Source: DASUBV01 sp036510065 (lineage in GTDB: Bacteria > Actinomycetota > Actinomycetes > Streptosporangiales > Streptosporangiaceae). From it: a stretch of 64,000 nucleotides of DNA. Below, one piece after another: positions 51,199 to 59,237 of this stretch. Numbering within the stretch: the stretch's first letter is position 1; each line of letters starts with the position of its first letter. The notes under the pieces were generated by a model. That model searched no databases. It saw only the letters and a list, made by a program, of their open reading frames with translations, and was not told the DNA's origin. The stretch lies in the NCBI GenBank assembly GCA_036510065.1, contig DATCEO010000247.1, forward strand, positions 113,557 through 177,556, read 5' to 3'. The position numbers were made by a program, and so were the translations under genes.

Positions 51199-52056
51199 CT
51201 AGCCCAGGGCGAGCGTGGCCGGGGCGTAGAGCTGGTCCCGCGCACCGGGCAGCGCCCGGCCGCGGTGCACCATGAGCGGGGTCGGGCTCGCGGGGATCAG
51301 GCCCCGTTCCCCGGCCCAGGCCGACAGGCTCGGGCTCCGCGCGGGCAGGTCGACGCGGACCGGGGCCGCCTGGCCGGCCGCCAGCGCCTGTACCAGCGCC
51401 CGGGCAGCCGCGTCATCCCGGGCGACTACCGGGCCGATGGTGAGTACCCCGTCGGTGCGCCAGGCAGCCGCGTGGCCGACCAGGCCGCGCCGATCCTCCG
51501 CGACGACAACCTGGTCCGCGGCCACGCCCAGCGCCGCCAGGACTGCCGACCGGTCCGCTCCGAACACGGCCCGGTCCAGCTGCAGGACCGCGCTGCGATC
51601 GGCCGGGCCGGGCGGCCGCACCGACGGGCCCGCCAGCGCGGTATCGGGCTGGTAGGCACCGACGTGCTTGACGATGGCGCCGGCGGTGCGGAAATCCAGC
51701 CGCTCGTACAGCGGGCGGCCCAGCGGCGTCGCGTACAGGAAGACCACCCGGCCCGGCAGCTGGCCCAGCGCGTGCTCCATCAGCGCGCGCCCCAGCCCGC
51801 GCCGGCCGTGCCGCGTGGCCACCAGCAGCATGCCGATCACCGCCAGGTCCGTCCCGAAGCGAGTCACGATCACCGTCCCGGCCAGCCCGCCGCCGGAGTC
51901 GTCAATGCCCAGGCCGTCGCCGACCTCCAGCATCACCCGCCAGGTGTCCGGCCCGTGCGACCAGCCGCGATCGCGGGCGAGTTCCGCGCAGGCGGGCACG
52001 TCACCGACCGTCAGGGGCCGCACGCCGGGGAACTGGCCCTCGGTTACTGTCGTCAC
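51199..52056 (-). CDS. GNAT-family N-acetyltransferase (tandem-domain)
   Basis: A 285-residue protein with an N-terminal GNAT fold (VRPLTVGDVPACAELARDRGW; acetyl-CoA loop GMLLVATRHGRRGLGRALM, about residues 75-93) and a second, GNAT-derived C-terminal domain (LQLDRAVFGADRSAVLAAL, GLVGHAAAWR, SPTPLMVHRGRALP) as in YitH/YjdG-type proteins. The GTG start at 52056 has no Shine-Dalgarno and may be leaderless. Acceptor substrate unknown. Confidence 0.85.
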   Translation of the reverse strand: MTTVTEGQFPGVRPLTVGDVPACAELARDRGWSHGPDTWRVMLEVGDGLGIDDSGGGLAGTVIVTRFGTDLAVIGMLLVATRHGRRGLGRALMEHALGQLPGRVVFLYATPLGRPLYERLDFRTAGAIVKHVGAYQPDTALAGPSVRPPGPADRSAVLQLDRAVFGADRSAVLAALGVAADQVVVAEDRRGLVGHAAAWRTDGVLTIGPVVARDDAAARALVQALAAGQAAPVRVDLPARSPSLSAWAGERGLIPASPTPLMVHRGRALPGARDQLYAPATLALG

Positions 52057-52225
52057 GTAGCCGAGCGTAGGAGGAAGCGGGCAGCGAGTTTCCAGTTCCA
52101 GCCCCTCTACGAGCAGATCGCGCGGGCGGAGCCCGACCTGTTCGGCTGATCGCGCCGGCTTCGCCGGCTTCGGCGGCCGGCGGGAAGAAGCCGAGGATTA
52201 CAGTGGTTGCAACGATGACGTCCCC

Positions 52226-52251
52226 GCAACATTGCAGCTATGCAATGTTGC
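52226..52251. promoter_or_regulatory. Palindrome upstream of the TetR gene
   Basis: GCAACATTGCA (52226-52236) and TGCAATGTTGC (52241-52251) are perfect 11-base arms with a GCTA spacer, 35 bases before ATG 52287. A related GTTGCAAC lies at 52206-52213. Good candidate TetR operator for autoregulation. Confidence 0.6.
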
Positions 52252-52286
52252 ACTCGCTGCATTTTTATGGATACACTGACTCCACT

Positions 52287-53033
52287 ATGACCGCCGCATC
52301 AGCCACCACCGCTCTCCCGGAGCCGCGTCCCTCGCTCCGTGAGCGCAAGAAGCTGGCTACCCGCCGCGCCCTGCGCCGGGTGACCCTCGACCTCGTCGCC
52401 GAGCGAGGTTTTGCCCACGTCACGGTCGAGGACATTGCCGAGGCCGCCGACGTGTCGCCGCGTACCTTCTTCAACTACTTCCCCTCCAAGGAAGCGGCGC
52501 TGTTCGGCGCCGATCCCGACCGCACGGAGGCCTTGCGCCAGCGCCTGATCCAGGAGCTGCCTGGCGAGAGCGCCCTGGAGGCGCTGCGCGTCGTCATGGT
52601 CGGCGAGGCCCGCGCCCTGATCGAGGAGTTTCACGAGCTCGGCGGGGATCCGGTTGAGTGGCTCCGCCGGATGAAGGCCTCGCACGTCGATCCCCACCTG
52701 CGCGCGGCGAGGGCCGCCCAGATGGCGAAGTCCGAGTCCGCCGTGGCCGAGGCGCTGGCCGAGCGACTCGGCACCGATCCCGAGCGCGACCCCTATCCCA
52801 TGCTGCTGGCCGCCGCGGGGACCGGGGTCATGCGGGCGGCCTTCTCGTTCTGGGGCAGGTCTGGCGGCTCGGTGCCGCTGGACCAGCTCGTGGACGGCGC
52901 CTTCCAGGCCCTGGCCCGCGGGCTGCCAGAGAACTGCGAGCTGCGCGGCATCGCCGAGACCACCACGGGCGCGGGCGCGTCTGCCGGCTTGCCGGCCGCC
53001 CGCACTCACGACCGTCGAAAGGACCATCACTGA
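52287..53033 (+). CDS. TetR-family transcriptional regulator
   Basis: A 248-residue repressor. HTH domain RRALRRVTLDLVAERGF, then VTVEDIAEAADVSPRTFFNYFPSKEAAL (about residues 45-75). Helical ligand-binding domain, with a Thr/Gly/Ala-rich C-terminal tail. ATG 52287 is chosen over ATG 52203, because the upstream palindrome would otherwise lie inside the coding region. The stop codon shares a base with the start of the MFS gene, so the pair is a regulator-pump operon. Confidence 0.92.
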   Translation: MTAASATTALPEPRPSLRERKKLATRRALRRVTLDLVAERGFAHVTVEDIAEAADVSPRTFFNYFPSKEAALFGADPDRTEALRQRLIQELPGESALEALRVVMVGEARALIEEFHELGGDPVEWLRRMKASHVDPHLRAARAAQMAKSESAVAEALAERLGTDPERDPYPMLLAAAGTGVMRAAFSFWGRSGGSVPLDQLVDGAFQALARGLPENCELRGIAETTTGAGASAGLPAARTHDRRKDHH

Positions 53034-54742
53034 TGACCTCGCCCAGCCCTTCCGCCGAGGGGAACTCCGCGGGCAGCAACGCCAGCGCTGCGGCACCTGC
53101 CGTGAGCACGAACGGCGCCAGCGGCAGCACCGCGGGTGCCGCCAGCGGCGGTACTGATGGTGCCGCCAGCGGCAACGGGGCGCAGCCTAGCCTGAGCCAT
53201 CGCGCGATCCTGGTGATCATCGGCGCGCTGATGCTCGGGATGCTGCTCGCGGCGCTCGACCAGACCATCGTGTCCACCGCGCTGCCGACCATCGTCGGCG
53301 ACCTCAAGGGCGGATCCCACATCGCCTGGGTCATCACCGCCTATCTGCTGGCTACCACCGTGTCGACGCCGCTGTGGGGCAAGCTCGGTGACCAGTACGG
53401 CCGGAAGTTCTTCTTCCAGGCCGCGATCGTGATCTTCCTGATCGGCTCGATCCTGTCCGGGCTCAGCCAGTCCATGTTCGAGCTGATCGCGTTCCGCGCG
53501 ATCCAGGGCCTGGGCGCGGGCGGCCTGATGGTCGGGGCCCAGGCAATCGTCGGCGACATCGTGTCGCCCCGCGAGCGCGGCCGGTACGTGGGCCTGTTCG
53601 GTGCCGTGTTCGGGCTGGCCAGCGTCGTCGGGCCGCTGCTCGGCGGCGTGTTCGTCGACAACCTGACCTGGCGCTGGATCTTCTACATCAACGTGCCGAT
53701 CGGCATCATCGCGCTCATCGTGGTCGCCGTCCAGGTGCCCGGCCATCTGGGCAGGGTGCACCACGTCATCGACTATCTCGGCACCTCAGCGCTCGCGCTG
53801 GCCGCGACGTCGTTCATCCTGCTGACCAGCCTGGGCGGCACGACCTACGCCTGGAGCTCAGCGCCGATCTACATCCTGGGCATCTGCGGCGCGGTTCTCG
53901 TCGGAATCTTCGTGCTCATCGAGCGCCGGGCCAAGGAGCCGGTGCTGCCCCTGCACCTGTTCAAGCAGCGCGCGTTCTCGGTGACCAGCCTCGTCGGGTT
54001 CATCGTCGGGTTCGCCATGTTCGGGGCCATCACCTACCTGCCAGCGTTCTTCCAGGTCGTCAAGGGCGTCTCGCCGACGCTGTCGGGGGTCCAGATCCTG
54101 CCGCTGATGGCCGGGCTGCTGATCGTCTCGATCGGCTCGGGGCAGCTCATCTCGAAGACCGGCAAGTACCGGTTCTTCCCGATCGCCGGCTCCGGGGTCA
54201 TGACCATCGGGCTGTACCTGCTGTCGCTGATGGGCGTGAACACGCCTACCTGGCTGGACTCGCTCTACATGTTCATACTGGGCGCGGGCATTGGCGGCGT
54301 GATGCAGGTGCTGGTGATCATCGTGCAGAACGCGGTGCCGCACAGCGAGCTGGGGGTGGCCACCTCCGGAGCGACGTTCTTCCGCTCGATCGGCGGTTCC
54401 TTCGGGACGGCGATCTTCGGCGCGATCTTCGCCAACGTGCTCGTCGGTAACCTGTCCAAGCACCTGGCTGGCGCCAGGCTGCCGGCGGGCTTCTCGGCGG
54501 CGAACGCGACGCCTGCGCTACTGCACCACCTGCCCCCGCTGATCCACCAGGCTTTCGTGGCCGGCTACGCCGAGTCGATCGGGACCGTGTTCCTGGTCGC
54601 GGTGCCGATCGCGTTCCTGGCCTTCCTGGCCAGCTGGCTGATCCCGCAGGTCGAGCTGAAGAGCTGGCCGACGACGGAGTCGGTGCCGGAAGCACCGGGC
54701 AACCCCGCCGCGCTTTCCGACCAGCAGGTGCAGGTTCCGTAG
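53033..54742 (+). CDS. MFS multidrug exporter, DHA2 (EmrB/QacA) family
   Basis: A 569-residue exporter with ~14 hydrophobic segments after a Ser/Ala/Gly-rich cytoplasmic leader (about residues 1-55). Motifs: LLAALDQTIVSTALPTIVGDL, GKLGDQYGRKFFF (motif A), GLASVVGPLLGGVFVDNLTWRW (motif C). The start ATG follows AAAGGA at 9 bases and shares one base with the TetR stop, so translation is coupled. Probably controlled by that TetR protein. Substrate unknown; toxin or antibiotic export is the family role. Confidence 0.94.
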   Translation: MTSPSPSAEGNSAGSNASAAAPAVSTNGASGSTAGAASGGTDGAASGNGAQPSLSHRAILVIIGALMLGMLLAALDQTIVSTALPTIVGDLKGGSHIAWVITAYLLATTVSTPLWGKLGDQYGRKFFFQAAIVIFLIGSILSGLSQSMFELIAFRAIQGLGAGGLMVGAQAIVGDIVSPRERGRYVGLFGAVFGLASVVGPLLGGVFVDNLTWRWIFYINVPIGIIALIVVAVQVPGHLGRVHHVIDYLGTSALALAATSFILLTSLGGTTYAWSSAPIYILGICGAVLVGIFVLIERRAKEPVLPLHLFKQRAFSVTSLVGFIVGFAMFGAITYLPAFFQVVKGVSPTLSGVQILPLMAGLLIVSIGSGQLISKTGKYRFFPIAGSGVMTIGLYLLSLMGVNTPTWLDSLYMFILGAGIGGVMQVLVIIVQNAVPHSELGVATSGATFFRSIGGSFGTAIFGAIFANVLVGNLSKHLAGARLPAGFSAANATPALLHHLPPLIHQAFVAGYAESIGTVFLVAVPIAFLAFLASWLIPQVELKSWPTTESVPEAPGNPAALSDQQVQVP

Positions 54743-54769
54743 CACGCAGGCTGGCGCCGGCGCCGGAGT

Positions 54770-54787
54770 CGCGAGCTGAGGCTCGCG
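54770..54787. terminator. Hairpin after the MFS gene
   Basis: CGCGAG-CTGAGG-CTCGCG, 6-bp stem, in the gap between the MFS stop (54742) and the converging allantoicase end (54889). GCGCCGGCGC palindromes flank it. Confidence 0.45.
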
Positions 54788-54888
54788 CCCAGCGCCGGCG
54801 CGTTCCTGGCCCCGGGCTCCTCCGGGCAGCGGTCAGCGCGGGCGGCGGGTGAGCTGCCGCAGGTGCTCGCCGAACTCCGGGCCGGGCA

Positions 54889-55878
54889 TCAGTCGAAGAA
54901 CTCGGCCGGATCCACCTGGCCGGCCTGGTCGTCGGACACCAGGCTGAGCCAGCGCTGGATGACGGCGTCCCGCGCGTCCCGCGCGACCTCCCCGTTGAGC
55001 CGCAGCCGGGACAGGCCCCCGTCCGGGTAGATGTCGAGCCGGACCCGGCTCACCTCGCCCGCGCCCCGGATGCGGAATCACTGCTCGGTGTCAGGCAGCA
55101 GCGGGGTCCTGGGCCGCAGCAGCGCGCCCGTCCGGTCGTCGGTCAGCTTCGCCCAGCCGGGCGCGTTCCCGACGAACCGTGAGGTGTCGATGACCACATC
55201 GTGCAGGAGCCCCGGGGCGGCCAGCTCGACCACCAGCCAGTCATTGCCATCATCGCGGCGGCGGGCGGTTTCCCAGCCATCCGACATCGCGGCGGCCCGG
55301 CCGGGGGCCAGCACGTTGGCGGGCGCGGCGAGGTCGACGCGCCCGCCGAGCAGCCGCGGATCCGGGACGACCTCGCCGTGCACGCGGAAGCGGGCCACCC
55401 CGCCGTCGGGGTCGATCGTCAGTCGCACATGCGTCGCCAGCCGGGCGGCCGCGCCCGAGGGCGGCGCCGGCGCGGCCAGCAGGTTGGCGCTGTCGCCGTC
55501 CAGCTTGGCCCTGTCGATCAGGCTCTCCCAGGGGGCGGCCAGCAACTGGCTGGCGGTCGGGTAGCCGAGCAGCGTCGTGGCCGCCACCGACGCGAACGGC
55601 GGGAAGTTGCCGCGAAAGTGCGTGGTGTCGATGATCACGCCGGTCACGACAGCGGCCAGCGCCACGATCACGAAGTCGGTGCCCGGCTCGCGGCGACGGC
55701 GCGTCTCCCAGCCGTCGTAGACCTTGCCGCGCGGCCCGAAGGCAGCCGGATCGTGGATGGCCGGGCCGGCCGCGATGAGCGCGTGCGCGTCGCCGTAAAG
55801 CTCGTCGCTCGCGTACCTGACCGATCCGCCCAGCGCACGGCTGGCGAGGTCGGGCAGCATCCTGAAGTCCTCAGCCAT
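54889..55878 (-). pseudogene. alc: Allantoicase interrupted by an in-frame TGA
   Basis: Allantoicase hydrolyses allantoate to ureidoglycolate and urea in purine catabolism. The frame from ATG 55878 (AAAGG at 5 bases) gives two tandem allantoicase repeats: LASRALGGSVRYASDELY, VYDGWETRRRREPGTDFV with IIDTTHFRGNFPP, then SDGWETARRRDDGNDWLVV with VIDTSRFVGNAPGWA. At codon 267 (55080-55078) a TGA follows LLPDTEQ; the same frame resumes FRIRGAGEVSRVRLDIYPDGG and runs to 54889, giving the expected ~330 codons. One C-to-T change (CGA, Arg) would restore it. Cause may be true inactivation or a base error. An 18-codon frame (MPGPEFGEHLRQLTRRPR) begins in the stop (TGATG) and could be a remnant of a downstream gene. 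Confidence 0.85.
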
Positions 55879-56271
55879 GCCGGCCTTTCTCGATGGGTTG
55901 CCTGACCTCGCGGGCCCGGCCGGCCGCGCCGGGCTGGCCGGCCGCGCCGGGCTGGCTGGTCTCGCGGCCGCGGCTGGCCCGGCGGGCGTCGCGGTCCGGA
56001 GGCCTGCGCAGCGGGCGGCCCGCGGTCGAGTCGGGCCGGACGAGCCGGCCGCGCAGCGCCCCTGAGCCCGCACGGCCCAGCGGTAAGACTCCCAGTGGAT
56101 CACTGCCGAGCTGACGGCAATGCCGGCGACGGTGACCTGCTGCGGGTGCAGCGCGAGCGCGAATACCACCGTGCCGATGGCCAGGGCACCCAGCAGGATC
56201 GCCGGCACCGCTCTCCCAACGGCGTCGCTGGGCCATCGCTGCTGTTCCAGCGGCAGTGGCGGCCCACTCAT
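55879..56271 (-). other. Open in-frame extension upstream of the allantoicase gene with two hydrophobic segments
   Basis: The allantoicase frame stays open for 131 codons upstream, from ATG 56271. It encodes two plausible membrane helices (VGRAVPAILLGALAIGTVVFA and VTVAGIAVSSAVIHWESYRW), then a Pro/Ala/Arg-rich repeat (PASPARPASPARPAG). It may be a small membrane-protein gene that lost its stop, a genuine fusion, or chance. The ribosome site at 55883-55887 favours an independent allantoicase start. Confidence 0.35.
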
Positions 56272-56348
56272 GTCGCTGTCGATCTCCGCTGCGCGGTATC
56301 AACGTGTCTTCTGTGGTCTGTGTGGCTCAAATGACCCTGCAGGCTCGC

Positions 56349-56687
56349 TCAGGGATCAGGGGAGTCGTCGCGGAACTGGGCGCCGAGGCTGGCCGCCTGT
56401 CGCTGGGCGGCCGCGGCGTCGTCGGCGAGCACCGTGATGAGGACCGCGTCGCCGGCCAGCTGCTGGGCCACGGCGGTCGGGCTGGCGACGATCGTGCGGC
56501 CGCGGATCGGCGGCCCGGCCAGCAGCACGGGTACTCCGCCACCTCCCACGCGCGGGACCCGGGTGAAGCCGTACGCGCCGCGGTCTTCTTCCGCAGCGAC
56601 CGCCAGGTCCCCGCTGTGACTCACCGACAGCGGCTCCAGCCGGACCAGGGAGCCGCACAGCACTGGAACGTTAGCCAGAAGGTTCAT
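56349..56687 (-). pseudogene. Truncated GNAT acetyltransferase gene
   Basis: Residues 1-42 (PVLCGSLVRLEPLSVSHSGD, EEDRGAYGFTRVPR) match the N-terminus of RimJ-like GNAT acetyltransferases. The acetyl-CoA binding region that should follow is absent. After residue ~45 the frame continues for ~65 residues (TIVASPTAVAQQLAGDAVLI) that do not resemble a GNAT domain, so this looks like a deletion fusion of two gene ends. ATG 56687 has GAGGGA 7 bases upstream. Confidence 0.5.
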
Positions 56688-56854
56688 GGAGGTTCCCTCG
56701 TCGATCCTGGCATTGGCACCTTGCGGCGAGCGCAGGTTGCCGGACCGTCACCGGGCCAGGTCCCTCAGATCCTCTGGATGATTACAGGATGAGAACATAA
56801 TTAATGCGCTCACTGCCGTCAACGGATGGCCAACGACCCTCTACGATCGGGCGC

Positions 56855-58183
56855 ATGTCACCGGTCTCCCGTGGTCGCAAGGCAAAGAAGGGCCGCAAGG
56901 CAAAAGCCAGCAAGGGCGGGAAGCGCGCCGCTGGCTTTGGGGGCTCGCTGCAACGCAGCACTCATGGCCTGCCGGCCGGTGCGGGGCAGTGGGCCTCCAC
57001 CGCGCTGGATGCACTGATGGCACCACCGGAGCGCCCGGAATGGTTCGACGCGTCGATTGCGGGCGTTCTTCACCGGGCTGATGTCGTCCTGACGGCGCAG
57101 GGGCCTCGGGAGCTCGAACAGGCGGTAGCGGAGCTGGCAGGCGCCGAGGTGTACCGCGCCCTCCATGACGAACGCCGCGGGCTGTGGTTCGACTGGCTGT
57201 TCCAGGAACTCGCCGAGGGCGCAGCGGTCAGGGTGCGGGAGGAGTCCCACCGTCAGGATGGTGCGTGGGAGGGGCCGTGGTGGCTGCTGCATGGTCTCAC
57301 CTCGATCGGCTCGCCCGCCCTGCGGTCCATCGCGCAGGACGCGCTGGCCACGGCGGCCAAGGGGCTGCCGGCCGGCACGGCGGCGGGGCAGCCGGAGTGG
57401 CTGGGGCTGCTCCCGCAGATCGCGGCGACTGGTGATGTATGGGAGATGCATGATGCGTACGGCACTCGTTTCGCGGTGATCGCGGGCTTCTGCTATCCCG
57501 GCGGTGTAGACGAGTCAGTGTTCCTGTTCGATATCGACGCCTGCGGAGACATCCGCCTCTTCGGCGCTGACGTGTTCGACGATGTCGACCAGGCGGCTGC
57601 GGCGTGGCGGGCGGTGCTGGGCGAGGCGGCCGCCGGCGCCCGGCCGAGCCTCGTCGAGACGGCTGAGCGCCTCTACTGCCTTGCCTACCTGGATGCCGGA
57701 GAAGAGATCCTCATCGGATCCGAGCCACGGGCGGTGACCGACAACTGGTTCCGGGCGCGTCGGCGTACCCACGACCTGGTCGAGGTGCTGGGCAAGCGGG
57801 GGATGCCGCTGCCCGAGACGAAGTCGCTTTTCCAGGGCATCGATACCACGCCGATGGAGGAGGCGTTCACCGGCTGGTACGAACGGCGGCACGGTACCGC
57901 ACCCGATCCCGAGGTAGTCGGAGCCGTCGCGGAGGAATGGCTGGAGGGGGCGCTGCCGGGTACCTGGCATGCCGCGTCGCCGCACCGGGCTGCGTATCAG
58001 CACAGCCTGATCTCTGACTGGATACCGGGCGATCCGGTCACCGTGGCAGCGAGGGCACTGCTGCCCGAATGGGTGCGATGGAACGGGGAGCAGACCGGTC
58101 TTCCTGAGCACCTCATTGATCGCGCGGTTGCCGCCGCCGCAGGCGCCGAGCCGCCATCGGACTGCGCGGCAGGGTCACTCTGA
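56855..58183 (+). CDS. Conserved actinobacterial hypothetical protein
   Basis: A 442-residue, apparently cytoplasmic protein. It begins MSPVSRGRKAKKGRKAKASK, a lysine-rich leader seen in a family of uncharacterised streptomycete proteins. The body is rich in Trp and acidic residues (GLWFDWLFQELAEGAAVRVR, WLLHGLTSIGSPALRSIAQD, EWLEGALPGTWHAASPHRAAY) with no catalytic signature I recognise. ATG 56855 is the natural start; the frame is open from 56804. It lies intact among decayed genes and its ~70% GC matches the region. Confidence 0.72.
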   Translation: MSPVSRGRKAKKGRKAKASKGGKRAAGFGGSLQRSTHGLPAGAGQWASTALDALMAPPERPEWFDASIAGVLHRADVVLTAQGPRELEQAVAELAGAEVYRALHDERRGLWFDWLFQELAEGAAVRVREESHRQDGAWEGPWWLLHGLTSIGSPALRSIAQDALATAAKGLPAGTAAGQPEWLGLLPQIAATGDVWEMHDAYGTRFAVIAGFCYPGGVDESVFLFDIDACGDIRLFGADVFDDVDQAAAAWRAVLGEAAAGARPSLVETAERLYCLAYLDAGEEILIGSEPRAVTDNWFRARRRTHDLVEVLGKRGMPLPETKSLFQGIDTTPMEEAFTGWYERRHGTAPDPEVVGAVAEEWLEGALPGTWHAASPHRAAYQHSLISDWIPGDPVTVAARALLPEWVRWNGEQTGLPEHLIDRAVAAAAGAEPPSDCAAGSL

Positions 58184-58564
58184 CCCCGGTGCGTCAGGCC
58201 AGGTTGAAGTCTCCGGCGTGACGGTGGCCAGCCATTTCTCGGCTTGGCACGGTGCGCGGAAGCGGAGTACCTGTACTCCCAGTGCGGCGGTCTGGGAGAG
58301 CCGGGCGGCGTACTTGCCGCGGTTGTGCACGTATGTGCGGACCGCGTTGGCCAGTACTGATTTCCTGCTGAAGAACGCGCGCTTCCAGCCGAATGCGCCG
58401 GCCGGGGCCGGCTCGCGGCCTGTGAGCCTGCGCAGGTTGCGGCGGGTGACGCGGGACACGATGAGCGGGAGCCGGTAGGCGAGCGAGATCACCACGTCGG
58501 CGCGGTGCCAGGCCACGTCGGCGACGTGACCGGCACGGCGGCGCCGCCCGGCCGGGTGACGCAA
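58175..58564 (-). pseudogene. C-terminal remnant of a small P-loop kinase (topology-modulation/adenylate-kinase-like)
   Basis: The segment WHRADVVISLAYRLPLIVSR followed by VTRRNLRRLTGREPAPAG and VLRFRAPCQAEKWLATV matches the back half of FlaR/topology-modulation-type AAA kinases: the strand after Walker B, the lid Arg cluster (RVTRRNLRR) and the terminal helix. No P-loop or first half is present upstream, so it is 5'-truncated. Its last codons overlap the 3' end of the 56855 gene by 9 bases. The surrounding 443-base gap (58184-58626) contains nothing else recognisable. Confidence 0.55.
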
Positions 58565-58626
58565 GCGGCCCCGGCCGGTGCTGGCATGCCTGATGGCCGG
58601 GGCGTGACCGGAATCGAGGTCCGGCT

Positions 58627-58921
58627 GTGACCGATAGTCTCAGTACCGCGGCGGTGCCGCCATCGTCGCCGACCAGGCACCTGCTGACGCTGATTGTGGA
58701 CGCGCTCCAGGTCCTCGAGCCCGCGCCGACGGCTGAGGATGAGGCGGCGTACCTGGCGCTGGTGAGCCGCCGCTGTGGCCTGGTGCTGACTGCCTGCCGC
58801 CGGGCGCTGGCCGGGCCGGGACGGCGGCGTGCTGTATGCGGCTCGTGACCTGTACGGCGACGTTTCCAGCCTGCCGGCGACGGGCTACCGGCATGCCGCG
58901 CGGGAGACGGTCTCGTCGTGA
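58627..58921 (+). pseudogene. Small conserved gene with a single-base frameshift
   Basis: The first frame encodes TDSLSTAAVPPS, TRHLLTLIVDALQVLEPAP and YLALVSRRCGLVLTACRRALAGP. At about 58811-58820 (a CCGGGCCGGG run) protein-like sequence moves to the +1 frame: RDGGVLYAARDLYGDVSSLP then GYRHAARETVSS, stopping at 58921. Together they give a ~97-residue helical protein of unknown function. The true stop overlaps the GTG of the next gene (GTGA), supporting the corrected reading. Either a natural frameshift or an extra base in the assembly. Confidence 0.55.
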
Positions 58922-59187
58922 GCGGCCAGCGGGCACTGGCCGTGGACGTGCGCTGGTCCTGCCGGCCGCGGCCGGCGGCCGCCGAGAGGGCATCGTTCCA
59001 GCGGCTGCAAGCGCTCGACGACGCGATTGCCTACCGGCGAGCCAGGGTCGTGGCCTCGTGCCCGGACTGCGATCCCGGCCCAGGCGACCATAAGTGCGAC
59101 GATCACGCCTGCGACCTGATGCTGATAGCCGGCTACCACCGGGCGGCTCAGGCCGTCGTCGCGGAAATCGAGCACGCGAGACGGTGA
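58918..59187 (+). CDS. Small Cys-rich hypothetical protein
   Basis: An 89-residue protein from GTG 58918, overlapping the corrected end of the preceding gene. It has a helical segment (RASFQRLQALDDAIAYRRARV) and a cluster of Cys/His residues (CPDCDPGPGDHKCDDHACDLM) that could bind zinc, then a C-terminal helix (YHRAAQAVVAEIEHARR). Small Cys/His proteins of this kind accompany regulators and accessory genes in streptomycetes; function unknown. Confidence 0.6.
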   Translation: MSGQRALAVDVRWSCRPRPAAAERASFQRLQALDDAIAYRRARVVASCPDCDPGPGDHKCDDHACDLMLIAGYHRAAQAVVAEIEHARR

Positions 59188-59237
59188 GGCTGCCGCCGCC
59201 CGAGGCCCGCCCGCAGGAGCCAGCTTTGCCGATGGCT

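Noticed and set aside
54833..55081. 82-codon minus-strand frame next to the allantoicase
   Set aside because: It is a different frame over the real allantoicase C-terminus and is Arg/Gly-rich; only its last 18 codons lie outside that gene.
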